Assembly: GCA_963169805.1 (NCBI GenBank)
Contig: CAUJDY010000125.1
Span: forward strand, 1-40,921
Reading direction: 5' to 3'
DNA from: Bdellovibrionota bacterium
GTDB taxonomy: Bacteria > Bdellovibrionota > Bdellovibrionia > Bdellovibrionales > JAEYZS01
DNA: 40,921 nucleotides
Below are positions 33,499 to 40,921 of this stretch, piece by piece (position 1 is the stretch's first letter; every line of letters starts with the position of its first letter). The notes below the pieces were generated by a model. That model was given only the letters and a program-made list of their open reading frames with translations. It did no database searches and was not told the DNA's origin. The translations under genes and the position numbers were made by a program.

Positions 33499-34692
33499 CT
33501 AAGCGGCTAAATCTTCTATGTCAGTATTAGGTCTAGCTTTGTACATATCATCCGCGAGCACTTTATTTTTTGGAATCACAACCATAAATATGGCGCCACC
33601 ACTTGGATTTGGCTTTACGATTATGTCGCCGCCGTGAATCTTCATAATTTTAAGAGAAATCGGCAACCCCAAACCCGTTCCCTTATGGTGAGTCTTTATA
33701 TTTTGTAGAGTTTCAAATTCATTAAAAATCTTTTGTTCTGCCCCTGCAGGAATACCTGGACCTTGGTCAATGATACTTACATAAACAAATTCAATATCAC
33801 TTTCTAACTGTAATGTTACTTTTGTATTAGCATTTGTGAACTTAATGGCATTGCTGAGAATATTTGAGAACACCTGGCGAATCCTTAACTCATCTACGTA
33901 GCATAAGTTGTCATTTGTTTTCTTATCAATACAAATCTCAACACCTTTTTCTTTGGCCATATTTTCAAATTGAGTCTTAGTTGTCTCTAGAACAGCCTGT
34001 GGATCTTGCTGAGAAATAAAAACATCTAATTTTCCGGCCTGTATCTTAGAGAAATCGAGAATATCATTCACAATTGCCAACAAATACTTACCTTGATCGT
34101 AAATGGTATGAATAAATTCTTTCATTTGCTCTGGAGTATCATATAAGTTTAACTCTAAAACCTCAGACGTTGCGACCATTGCAGAAAGAGGTGTACGCAA
34201 TTCATGAGAGGTTAGTGCGATAAATTTATCTTTCATTTTATCAAGATCTTTGAGCTCTTTGTTCTGTGTGAGAATTTCATCGTAAGCTTTTTCGATTTCT
34301 TCTTGTTTATTAGTAATTTCTCTTCTGAGTTTCAATTGATAGGTTATATCTTTAAACGCCAAAAGTATGTACTCATTACCCTCATCACTTAAAATTTTAC
34401 GAATCGATATTTCTGCATAAACAACCTGACCATTAAGTCTTTTCATTGCTATTTCGTGAAAGAAACTATCATTTGATATGTGCGCTTGAGAAAAATCAAT
34501 GATATTGGGTCGTTTTAAGTCTGAATATAAATCAGAAATTTTAAATTCAGGCGTTGAATCTCCCTCTAACAACTGTACCCCTAAAGTTTCAATTCCAGTG
34601 GGGTTGATTTTTGTGCAGACTAATGTTTTGGCATCAAAGATGGCCAATCCAACAAATGTCTTATCAAAGATTTTTTTAAAAATACCGTTCAT
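33499..34692 (-). CDS. PAS-domain sensor histidine kinase, cytoplasmic
   Basis: A 397-aa kinase without membrane segments. Domains in order: PAS (about 5-120, with IFDAKTLVCTKINPTG and LAFKDIT), a coiled coil (121-150), HisKA with LTSHELRTPLSAM (phosphorylated His), and the ATP-binding domain with N box NILSNAIKFT, G1 DQGPGIPAG, and G2 GTGLGLPISLKI. All catalytic boxes are intact. Its ATG shares one base with the stop of the upstream HDOD gene (TAATG), so the two are coupled. The probable output is the single-domain regulator next to it. Confidence 0.92.
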   Translation of the reverse strand: MNGIFKKIFDKTFVGLAIFDAKTLVCTKINPTGIETLGVQLLEGDSTPEFKISDLYSDLKRPNIIDFSQAHISNDSFFHEIAMKRLNGQVVYAEISIRKILSDEGNEYILLAFKDITYQLKLRREITNKQEEIEKAYDEILTQNKELKDLDKMKDKFIALTSHELRTPLSAMVATSEVLELNLYDTPEQMKEFIHTIYDQGKYLLAIVNDILDFSKIQAGKLDVFISQQDPQAVLETTKTQFENMAKEKGVEICIDKKTNDNLCYVDELRIRQVFSNILSNAIKFTNANTKVTLQLESDIEFVYVSIIDQGPGIPAGAEQKIFNEFETLQNIKTHHKGTGLGLPISLKIMKIHGGDIIVKPNPSGGAIFMVVIPKNKVLADDMYKARPNTDIEDLAA

Positions 34693-35594
34693 TAATCAGC
34701 TCCAATAATTTCTAAAAATCTTTCTGCATCCTCTAAAACCTCGTGGACCTTAAGGGCAATCTCTTTAACAGCCACCCCTTGTATTGACAGTCTAGCAGTT
34801 AAACTCTCTGGGGCTTTAACCTTAACTCCATACCCACTATCTCCAAATCCAAAAAAGTGCATGAGCATATTTGAAAAGATAATGATATCCACAAATTGAT
34901 TCATCTCTGACGACAAAGTTTTTCTCATATCAATATCAACAACATGGTGATAGCGGATTGCACTTTGCAAGTGCATTGGCAAATTCCACTTCTGCGCTAG
35001 CATATGACCTACAATAGAATGTTTTACGCATTCCAATTGATCCTCTGCTTGGTCATATGTAATCTTGGTCTCCCGAGCGAATTTACTAATTTGCCCTACA
35101 TACTCTGCGTCTATCTTAATAAGAGCAACTTTTCCCATGTCATGAACAAGACCTGCAGTAAATAAGTCGTGAGGAGCTTTATGCTGAAGATGTTTTCCAA
35201 CTACTTGAGCTGTCATTGCCACACCAATGGAATGCTGCCAAAACTTCTTGATATCAAAACCTGGATCTGCCTGAGTTTTTAAACTTTTAAAAACGGACGT
35301 TGAAAGAACTAGCTGGTAAACTTCATCAAACCCAAGTAGAGCAATTGCTCTTTCAAGAGATTTAACTCCACCCGGAATTGCGTAGTATGCAGAGTTAATG
35401 AGCTTTAAAACTTTTGTTGTTATCGCCTGGTCATTCTCCATGACTTTTACTATTTCTTTCGTGGAAGACATTGGATCATTGATGAGTTTTGTGATTTCTC
35501 CAACAATTGCAGGAAGCGTAGGTAGTTCAACTAGCTTTTGAAGAACATAATCATATGTTATTTTTTTTTGTTTTAAAACTTCTGCCGCACTCAA
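34692..35594 (-). CDS. HDOD-domain signalling protein
   Basis: A 300-aa protein consisting almost entirely of an HDOD domain. Typical stretches are LPTLPAIVGEITKLINDP, IVKVMENDQAITTKVLKLINSAYY, SLERAIALLGFDEVYQLVLSTSVF, and FTAGLVHDMGKVAL. HDOD proteins lack proven phosphodiesterase activity and act in signal transduction together with two-component or cyclic di-GMP systems. It starts at TTG with GGAG 8 nt upstream. It is first in a three-gene operon with a histidine kinase and a receiver, suggesting that it modulates or anchors that pathway. Confidence 0.85.
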   Translation of the reverse strand: MSAAEVLKQKKITYDYVLQKLVELPTLPAIVGEITKLINDPMSSTKEIVKVMENDQAITTKVLKLINSAYYAIPGGVKSLERAIALLGFDEVYQLVLSTSVFKSLKTQADPGFDIKKFWQHSIGVAMTAQVVGKHLQHKAPHDLFTAGLVHDMGKVALIKIDAEYVGQISKFARETKITYDQAEDQLECVKHSIVGHMLAQKWNLPMHLQSAIRYHHVVDIDMRKTLSSEMNQFVDIIIFSNMLMHFFGFGDSGYGVKVKAPESLTARLSIQGVAVKEIALKVHEVLEDAERFLEIIGAD

Positions 35595-35682
35595 ATGATT
35601 CTCTCCAGGCTTCTAAGCACCTGAAGTCTTTTCGGTTTTTTTAAGTCTGATTTTTATCTAAATATTTGATCTAGCCTCTAGT

Positions 35683-36471
35683 CTAGGATGAGGCCGATGA
35701 GTAACTCTTTAGTCCTGCCTTCCAAAGAAAGCGAGCTACAAATGTGAAGAGAACTGAAATACCAATACAGTACCCTAAAACTTCCAGCAAACTTTCTCCA
35801 AATAAAATTCTCGTAGGAAAAGAACAAAGTGCAATGAACGGTAATATAAACATCAGCGAGTACCTTAACCATCCCTTGTAAATGGTATCAGGCCTCTCCG
35901 CAAATCTTTCAAGCGTCCAAAACGCCATCTCTAGCCCGCGCCCAGAGTGAGTCCAAAAAACAGGAGTAATTGTTATGATTCGAATGAGTAAATGAATGTA
36001 GGAACCATTTAATATGAGCAAGTAAAACAATAATATTTGCCACCACTCAAAATCTATAGTGGACGTTGTAAGAAAATAAATTGATATCACTACTGCAATA
36101 ATTAAATTTACAAATGAATTCAAAGCAAATTCCCTTAAACACAAAAAGAATAAATCAGAAACCGGACGCAATAAGTAATAGTCCAAGTCTCCTTTATTAA
36201 TATAAACAGGAATCATCCATGCGCCATTACTAAAAAAAGTCATTTGTAAGGCGTCTACTATGAGATGCGCACTCACAAAAATCATCACCTGCTCTTCTGT
36301 CCATCCACCCAACAAACTTGTGTGCGCAAATATCACCTTAAAGAACATGATATTAACAACATAGAAGATACAGTCCATGAGTATACGAAACGTAAAATCA
36401 AATCGAAATTGTAACGAATTCGAAAGCGAAAACTTTAGAAAATGCGAGTATAACTTAAGATATTTGGTCAT
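35683..36471 (-). CDS. ABC-2 type transporter permease (second subunit)
   Basis: A 262-aa inner-membrane protein with about six hydrophobic segments. The pattern MTKYLKLYSHFLKFSLSNSLQFR...VIVDALQMTFFSNG and INKGDLDYYLLRPVSDLF fits the COG3694-type permease, which always occurs with a COG4587 permease and a COG4586 ATPase (family knowledge). The substrate is unknown; related systems are thought to export lipids or peptides. It starts 4 bp inside the end of the preceding permease gene and is the last of the three. Confidence 0.82.
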   Translation of the reverse strand: MTKYLKLYSHFLKFSLSNSLQFRFDFTFRILMDCIFYVVNIMFFKVIFAHTSLLGGWTEEQVMIFVSAHLIVDALQMTFFSNGAWMIPVYINKGDLDYYLLRPVSDLFFLCLREFALNSFVNLIIAVVISIYFLTTSTIDFEWWQILLFYLLILNGSYIHLLIRIITITPVFWTHSGRGLEMAFWTLERFAERPDTIYKGWLRYSLMFILPFIALCSFPTRILFGESLLEVLGYCIGISVLFTFVARFLWKAGLKSYSSASS

Positions 36472-37265
36472 ATACCAACACCCGTATATCGCCTAAAGCC
36501 TCGATTTAAAATAAAATAGCTAAGGGCTGCTATAGGTAAAACCCAAATACTCGTAACAATCACTCCCTTAAAAATTTCAGAAAAATTTGCCTGCCCCAAG
36601 AAAATTCTCATTGGCATCGAAAATAAATATGGAAATGGTGTATAGGACAAGACCGACTGCCACGTATCTGGAAACATGGCGAGCGGAATCATACCCCCGC
36701 CAAAAAACATTGTTACAAATCGAAGCATGACTCCTAAGCTCCAAACTGAATCAAACCAAAAGGCTAAAATTTCTAAGCAAAAACACATATAAAAATACAA
36801 AAGAAAAGAAACTCCGCAAAATGCAACAGTGACAACAAAGTTTTCTAACGTTAGGTAATCTCTGATTGGAATAAAAAATGAGAGGAAAGCCAGTCCAACT
36901 ATCATTTGTAAAATTCCCATCGTCGAAAACGCAGCTCTTTCAATCATTTTAGTTGCAGAGTACGACACGGGGTAAATGATGTATTTATTAATTCCACCTT
37001 CATATATTTCCCGAGAAATTCCAAAGTCATCACTGGATTTTACAAGCCGCACGATAAAGGGAACAACAGCATAATAAATTAAAATTTGTTCAAACGACAT
37101 TCCACTTATAGATGTAACACCCTCGCTTTCAAAGATAGAGCTCCACAAATAGTATGCAATTCCTATCTCTGTACATACCACCACACCAAATTGAAGCCAA
37201 AAATCAATTCGGTACGAAAGCACACGCTTACATTCCATAATAAAGATTTCAAAAAACCATTTCAT
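36468..37265 (-). CDS. ABC-2 type transporter permease (first subunit)
   Basis: A 265-aa inner-membrane protein with six predicted membrane segments and the family feature EIYEGGINKYIIYPVSY, resembling the GGLxxxLxxPv motif of ABC-2 permeases of the COG4587 type. It follows the ATPase gene with no gap (start at 37265, ATPase stop at 37266-37268) and overlaps the second permease by 4 bp, so the three proteins should be made in a fixed ratio. The two permeases probably form a heterodimer with two ATPase copies. Confidence 0.82.
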   Translation of the reverse strand: MKWFFEIFIMECKRVLSYRIDFWLQFGVVVCTEIGIAYYLWSSIFESEGVTSISGMSFEQILIYYAVVPFIVRLVKSSDDFGISREIYEGGINKYIIYPVSYSATKMIERAAFSTMGILQMIVGLAFLSFFIPIRDYLTLENFVVTVAFCGVSFLLYFYMCFCLEILAFWFDSVWSLGVMLRFVTMFFGGGMIPLAMFPDTWQSVLSYTPFPYLFSMPMRIFLGQANFSEIFKGVIVTSIWVLPIAALSYFILNRGFRRYTGVGI

Positions 37266-38267
37266 TTATCTATTTCTTTTCATCAGATTTTCAATAACAT
37301 CGGCTATATCTTCTTCTTCCACTTTTACGTCAGATACTTCTAGTGTCTTAAAAATTTCATTAAGAGCGGCTGTTACCTCATTTGCATCTACTTTAAACTT
37401 AAGCAAATCACCATCGCGTTGTATAATTTCTGAGTGCTTTAATAGTAATTTATTAGGGTCAATCTCTGCGTTCATTCCCAAAGTTACATTGATGAGTTTA
37501 TGCGTATGATGCTTTTTTGCAATTGTATCTAAATCTCCATCGTAGACAAACTTACCATCTTTAATAATCACAAGGCGCTTAGCAAGTTGTTTGATATCTT
37601 CCATATAGTGAGAAGTTAAGATCATTATCGGTTTATGCTTTTCTCTATAATCTAGAATAAAATCTCTAACTGCTTTTTGCGCAGTCATATCCAAACCAAT
37701 TGTTGGTTCATCAAGAAAAACGACCTTGGGTTGATGCAAAAGAGCTGCAATCAGCTCCATTTTCATCCTCTCCCCCAAAGAAAGCCTACGAATTTGTATA
37801 TTCATCACACGAGAAACATCTAAAGCATCTACTAGGTGAGCAAGATTTTTTTTGTACACATCTTCTGGTATTTCATAGATTTCTTTAAGAAGCATAAAAC
37901 AATCTTCAGCAGGTAAATCCCACCACAACTGTGCTTTTTGTCCCATGATTAATGAAATCTGTTTTCTAAAAGCATATTTTCTTTCAAAAGGTGTATAGCC
38001 CATCACCTTTACATCACCAGATGTTGGGTGAATAATTCCAGATAGAATTTTGACGAGAGTTGTTTTTCCTGCCCCGTTTGCACCCACAAGACCAACAATT
38101 TCTCCTGGCTCAATTTGTAAGTTCACGTGGTCTAAAGCCACTTTATCAATCCACTCTCTCTTAAAAAGAGCCTGTAGTGTTCCCTTAAGGCCTGGATTTT
38201 TTTTATAGACTCGGTATGTTTTGGTGAGTTGAGAAACTTTGATCATTTTGGCAAAACTACTGTGCAT
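37266..38267 (-). CDS. ABC-2 exporter ATP-binding protein (COG4586 type)
   Basis: A 333-aa ATPase energising the exporter formed with the two permeases downstream. Walker A is GANGAGKTTLVKILSG, the Q-loop region MGQKAQLWWDLPAED is typical of COG4586, the signature reads RLSLGERMK, Walker B is VVFLDEPTIGLD, and the switch His is in TSHYMED. The N-terminal extension with PGLKGTLQALFKREW is another family mark. The ATG at 38246 (MIKVSQLTKTY) is a plausible alternative start that would remove 7 residues. Confidence 0.9.
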   Translation of the reverse strand: MHSSFAKMIKVSQLTKTYRVYKKNPGLKGTLQALFKREWIDKVALDHVNLQIEPGEIVGLVGANGAGKTTLVKILSGIIHPTSGDVKVMGYTPFERKYAFRKQISLIMGQKAQLWWDLPAEDCFMLLKEIYEIPEDVYKKNLAHLVDALDVSRVMNIQIRRLSLGERMKMELIAALLHQPKVVFLDEPTIGLDMTAQKAVRDFILDYREKHKPIMILTSHYMEDIKQLAKRLVIIKDGKFVYDGDLDTIAKKHHTHKLINVTLGMNAEIDPNKLLLKHSEIIQRDGDLLKFKVDANEVTAALNEIFKTLEVSDVKVEEEDIADVIENLMKRNR

Positions 38268-38303
38268 AGATGCGCTTTGTCAAAGATTTATGGCGCTTTT
38301 TTA

Positions 38304-38332
38304 TTGGGCTTTCTTTAATTTTTCGATACATT
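38304..38332 (+). promoter_or_regulatory. Possible promoter of the lipocalin gene
   Basis: TTGGGC (38304-38309) and TACATT (38327-38332) are separated by 17 bp. The predicted start at about 38339 leaves room for the AGGAGA ribosome site before the ATG at 38376. A second box, TATGAT at 38359, is too close to the gene. Confidence 0.3.
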
Positions 38333-38375
38333 ACAGTTTAAGTTTTTTTAAACTACTCTATGATAGGAGAAAAAA

Positions 38376-38963
38376 ATGTCAGAATCTCTAGTCCATAGAT
38401 ACTTGCTACCCATTTTGATTTTTATGTTTGCAGTGGCCTGCTTAGCTGAGCCCACTCCAATTCCTTACGTTGATTTGAATCGATACCAAGGTGATTGGTA
38501 TGAAATTGCAAGAATTCCCGCATCCTTTCAAAAAGAATGTTTTTCTGGGACTATGGCGCAGTATGAGTTAGCAAATGATGGGACAGTGAATGTTACAAAT
38601 TCTTGTGACCGAAAAGGTGGTTTTAGAAAAATTGCCCGAGGTCAGGCTAGAGTTATCAGCACAGATATAAATTCAAAGCTTGAGGTGACCTTTGTGAGCT
38701 TCTTAGGGAAATGGGTTTATCTGTTTGGAGGAGACTATTGGATTTTGTATTTAGATGACAACTATCAACATGTAATAGTTGGCCACCCCAAAAGAACCTA
38801 TGGATGGATCCTTTCTAGATCCTCCGTCATTGACAAACAAACCCTGCAGCACTTAGAAACTCGCCTCCGACAGCAAGGCTACAATACATGTCAATTTCTT
38901 ACTACACGCCAAACAGATGGAGCAGATAACGAGTATAAACTCTGCGAAGTTGTTAGAGATTGA
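38376..38963 (+). CDS. Bacterial lipocalin (Blc-like), exported
   Basis: A 195-aa lipocalin that binds a hydrophobic ligand such as a lysophospholipid. The first conserved region, [15 protein letters not shown], contains the G-x-W motif. TVNVTNSC, the [20 protein letters not shown] strand pair and GWILSRS are also typical of Blc. The N-terminus carries a signal peptide; AVAC could serve as a weak lipobox (E. coli Blc is an outer-membrane lipoprotein), or cleavage may follow CLA. AGGAG lies before the ATG. It is monocistronic and divergent from the ABC-2 exporter operon. Confidence 0.9.
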   Translation: MSESLVHRYLLPILIFMFAVACLAEPTPIPYVDLNRYQGDWYEIARIPASFQKECFSGTMAQYELANDGTVNVTNSCDRKGGFRKIARGQARVISTDINSKLEVTFVSFLGKWVYLFGGDYWILYLDDNYQHVIVGHPKRTYGWILSRSSVIDKQTLQHLETRLRQQGYNTCQFLTTRQTDGADNEYKLCEVVRD

Positions 38964-39002
38964 ATTCCATTTTTTTTGATGCTAAATCCTTGAATTCGAT
39001 AC

Positions 39003-39092
39003 GGATAGGTGGCCGAGTGGCTGAAGGCGCACGCCTGGAACGCGTGTATACGTGAAAGCGTATCGTGAGTTCGAATCTCACCCTATCCGCCA
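39003..39092 (+). tRNA. tRNA-Ser (GGA)
   Basis: A 90-nt class II tRNA with acceptor GGATAGG/CCTATCC, discriminator G and encoded CCA. The anticodon stem CACGC/GCGTG encloses CTGGAAC, giving anticodon GGA, which reads UCC and UCU. The long variable arm (TATACG/CGTATC region) is typical of serine tRNAs, and the T loop is TTCGAAT. Confidence 0.96.
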
Positions 39093-39291
39093 TTCGTAAA
39101 CACCCGCCTCTAACAGGCTCAACCTCAAATCTATTTCTTTCGATCTGAGTTCAAAAAAACCTCAGAAAAAGATTATGTATCTTATTTCGGCATTCTGTGT
39201 TCTAATAAGGACTCAATCGTCAACTCTCGCAATTCATCAGATACTCTTTTGTCTTTCGTGATTGGCCCCAAAGCTTTCATAGGAGGCAAAT

Positions 39292-39597
39292 ATGGGAAAA
39301 AAATTATACGTAGGAAACTTATCCTACACAGTAGATTCAAATCAATTATCAGATCTTTTTAGCCAGGTTGGATCAGTAGATTCAGCTAACGTTATTACGG
39401 ATCGTGAAACTGGAAGATCAAAAGGTTTCGGATTTGTTGAAATGTCAGAAGATTCAGCTGCATTAGCTGTTATCGAAAAATTTAACGGTTCTGACCTAGA
39501 AGGTAGATCACTTAAAATTTCTGAAGCAAAGCCACAAGAATCAAGAAGCGGCGGAAGCAACAGACATGGTGGTGGTTTCGGATCACGCCGTTACTAA
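39292..39597 (+). CDS. RRM-domain RNA-binding protein
   Basis: A 101-aa protein with one RNA recognition motif: RNP2 is LYVGNL (residues 5-10) and RNP1 is KGFGFVEM (about 44-51). The C-terminal tail is Ser/Gly/Arg-rich (RSGGSNRHGGGFGSRRY). This is the cyanobacterial Rbp/glycine-rich type, often cold-induced, with a likely role in mRNA handling. AGGAGG, a full ribosome site, precedes the ATG, so high expression is expected. The gene ends in a strong terminator, making it a single unit. The 199 bp between tRNA-Ser and this gene hold its leader and promoter but no clear further feature. Confidence 0.93.
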   Translation: MGKKLYVGNLSYTVDSNQLSDLFSQVGSVDSANVITDRETGRSKGFGFVEMSEDSAALAVIEKFNGSDLEGRSLKISEAKPQESRSGGSNRHGGGFGSRRY

Positions 39598-39626
39598 TTT
39601 AGTAACTTTCTAGTATTCTTTATTAC

Positions 39627-39660
39627 AAAAACTGACCGTAACCGGTCAGTTTTTGTTTTT
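39627..39660 (+). terminator. Rho-independent terminator of the RRM gene
   Basis: A perfect 12-bp stem (AAAAACTGACCG with CGGTCAGTTTTT, 39627-39638 and 39643-39654) and a TAAC loop are followed by GTTTTT. It lies 29 bp after the RRM stop codon. Confidence 0.9.
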
Positions 39661-39699
39661 CTAGCCCTCAAATTAAAAAAATATACCAGGAGATTTTCT

Positions 39700-40170
39700 A
39701 TGAAGTCGCAAATTATCTCTTTCAACTGCACTCTAAAAGATCGCATGGGAAAAATTATCAGCACAACCTTTCACAGAGATGTTGTCACAAAAATCCAATC
39801 CTCAGATATTCCTCTCCACAGCTTAGCAACAGAACTCCAAGACCTTAAAAAAGGCGAAAAAAGAACCATCCACTTAGCGGCAGCTGAGGCCTACGGTCTC
39901 TATGATCCTGCAAAAATTATTTTATTTCCAAGAAATAAACTTAACAAAGACATTCGTGTGGGAGATACCGTCGCTGTCGTAACAAAAAACAATCATGTTT
40001 ATTCTTATAAGGTCCTTCAACTTCACCACCACTGGGTGAATTTAGATGGGAACCACCCTCTTGCAGGGCAAGATTTAACTTTTGAAATTGAGGGACTGGA
40101 TTCACGAACCGCTTCTATTGATGATTTAGCAGAAGATATGAATCCATTTATGTCTCTAGTTTTTCACTAA
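39700..40170 (+). CDS. FKBP-type peptidyl-prolyl isomerase (SlyD-like)
   Basis: A 156-aa cytoplasmic protein-folding catalyst. AAEAYGLYDPAKI corresponds to the SlyD EAYGEYDxxLV region, and NLDGNHPLAGQDLTFEIE to the highly conserved (V/N)DGNHPLAG motif. The insert-in-flap domain lies between them (about 75-115). The His-rich metal-binding tail of E. coli SlyD is absent; only LHHHW is present inside the domain. CAGGAGA before the ATG is a good ribosome site. Confidence 0.88.
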   Translation: MKSQIISFNCTLKDRMGKIISTTFHRDVVTKIQSSDIPLHSLATELQDLKKGEKRTIHLAAAEAYGLYDPAKIILFPRNKLNKDIRVGDTVAVVTKNNHVYSYKVLQLHHHWVNLDGNHPLAGQDLTFEIEGLDSRTASIDDLAEDMNPFMSLVFH

Positions 40171-40234
40171 AGGTATATCACAAAATAATTTGTTTCCAGC
40201 ATTGGCACCAATTTATCTTGATAAACTCACAATC

Positions 40235-40351
40235 CTACTTAGAGCGATTACACTCTGGTGGCTTTGGAATATGGCATTCACATGGATTACAAGATGACCA
40301 AGCAGTTTGAGCTGATGCGAATAAAAGCATAAACAGTAAATAAAACTTCAT
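40235..40351 (-). CDS. Tiny secreted Cys-rich peptide (38 aa)
   Basis: A 38-codon frame encodes a complete signal peptide (MKFYLLFMLLFASAQTAWS) followed by a mature peptide of about 19 residues, SCNPCECHIPKPPECNRSK, with four cysteines. TTTGGGGGG, ending 3 nt before the ATG, is a strong ribosome site, the best evidence that the frame is real. It lies alone in a 282-bp gap between the FKBP gene and the LysR-type regulator, pointing away from the regulator. No family is recognised. The peptide could be a disulfide-bonded or metal-binding periplasmic factor. Confidence 0.6.
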   Translation of the reverse strand: MKFYLLFMLLFASAQTAWSSCNPCECHIPKPPECNRSK

Positions 40352-40452
40352 AAACCCCCCAAAGGTTATATTATTTGTCTAATTGAATCCTAAGATAAAA
40401 ATAATAACTTTGCTGTTGATTTATATCATGTGCATTAGTTTAAAATATCAAC

Positions 40453-40921
40453 ATGGATTTTTTTGAAATTTCATCTGATGATTGCATCCTACTTAAGGCC
40501 TTTAAAGAATCCGAGTCTCTTCGCGAAGCTGCGAAATTGCTTAATACAGACCCTGCCGGGGTAGCTCGCAAAGCACAGCAAATTTCTAATAAATATGGAT
40601 TCTTGGCAAAAGTTAAAAATAGGTGGCAACTAACACCAAAAGGCTTAGACCTCGTTGCTTGGACAGAATCGTGCATACTCAGTCAGAAAAAAATTTTATC
40701 GGGGTGTACTCAAATTAGAATAGCCAGCACGATGTGGTTTGCAGAAGAGTATTTAATTCCTAACTTCAAACTTATTGAATCTACTTTTGGAAATCTCAAA
40801 AAATTTTCAATGTTAGTTATGAATACAAGCTTTGAAGCCACTCTCATACAAGGAGATGCAGACTATGCTTTTGCATGTCACGCTCCAGAAACCCCTGAAA
40901 TTGCACATAAGAAAATAGCAC
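40453..40921 (+). CDS. LysR-type transcriptional regulator (partial, runs off right edge)
   Basis: The frame from the ATG at 40453 stays open to the end of the window (156 codons). The first 65 residues form a winged helix-turn-helix of the LysR type: LLKAFKESESLREAAKLLN, then DPAGVARKAQQISNKYGFL and LTPKGLDLVAWTE. The start of a substrate-binding-like domain follows (CTQIRIASTMWFAEEYLIP). In LysR systems the target is often the divergent gene, which here is the tiny Cys-rich peptide at 40235-40351. The ligand is unknown and the C-terminus is missing. Confidence 0.75.
   Translation, partial: MDFFEISSDDCILLKAFKESESLREAAKLLNTDPAGVARKAQQISNKYGFLAKVKNRWQLTPKGLDLVAWTESCILSQKKILSGCTQIRIASTMWFAEEYLIPNFKLIESTFGNLKKFSMLVMNTSFEATLIQGDADYAFACHAPETPEIAHKKIA

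Noticed and set aside
40440-40676. Minus-strand frame of 78 codons
   Set aside because: It is antisense to the N-terminus of the LysR-type regulator, whose helix-turn-helix is clear, and has no ribosome site.
1-40921. Mobile elements, phage genes, CRISPR arrays or a defence island
   Set aside because: No transposase, integrase, Cas or restriction-modification motif and no regular spaced repeat array was seen on either strand.

Overview
The window looks like ordinary chromosome from an AT-rich, Gram-negative predatory or predator-related bacterium, most likely in the Bdellovibrionota. This is an inference from gene content and style: many small secreted proteins and lipoproteins, PilZ, HDOD and SpoIIE-type signalling proteins, a leucine-degradation operon, frequent TTG and GTG starts, and an rpsU-yqeY-dnaG-rpoD operon. 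No phage, insertion sequence, CRISPR array or defence island is visible.

Positions 1-12750 are mixed accessory and housekeeping genes. A leftward doxX-thiB-(thiP) thiamine-import operon is cut by the left edge. It is followed by an M14 carboxypeptidase, an alpha/beta hydrolase, a ferredoxin-endonuclease III pair, a GNAT-lipoprotein pair with a possibly leaderless start, and an enoyl-CoA hydratase homologue. Then come a receiver-PilZ protein, a small secreted protein behind a candidate sigma-54 promoter, a degenerate SpoIIE-type phosphatase, an unknown exported protein, and a conserved 467-aa family often misnamed TonB receptor or NMN adenylyltransferase.

Positions 12800-18022 (minus strand) are the leucine/isovalerate catabolic operon: carboxylase beta subunit (liuB), methylglutaconyl-CoA hydratase (liuC), carboxylase alpha split into separate biotin carboxylase and biotin-carrier genes, and HMG-CoA lyase (liuE). 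Together they take 3-methylcrotonyl-CoA to acetoacetate and acetyl-CoA. The isovaleryl-CoA dehydrogenase is not in the window. A long hairpin separates liuB from liuC, and two related perfect palindromes flank the divergent region between liuB and a pseudouridine synthase.

Positions 18188-27806 hold an RluA-type pseudouridine synthase, a methyltransferase, RNase P RNA with its terminator, a 32-codon membrane ORF, an RNase HI-like gene, a PilZ protein, an ABC-F ATPase, several exported proteins of unknown role and a CAU-anticodon tRNA, probably Ile2.

Positions 27903-40921 hold the macromolecular-synthesis operon (rpsU, yqeY, dnaG, rpoD), tadA, a three-gene signalling operon (HDOD protein, PAS histidine kinase, single-domain receiver), a three-gene ABC-2 exporter, a lipocalin, tRNA-Ser(GGA), an RRM RNA-binding protein, a SlyD-like FKBP, a tiny secreted Cys-rich peptide and the start of a LysR-type regulator. 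I did not find a clearly new multi-gene system. The best leads are the palindrome pair with matching arm changes, the sigma-54 promoter, the two signalling proteins with lost active-site residues, and the tiny Cys-rich secreted peptide.
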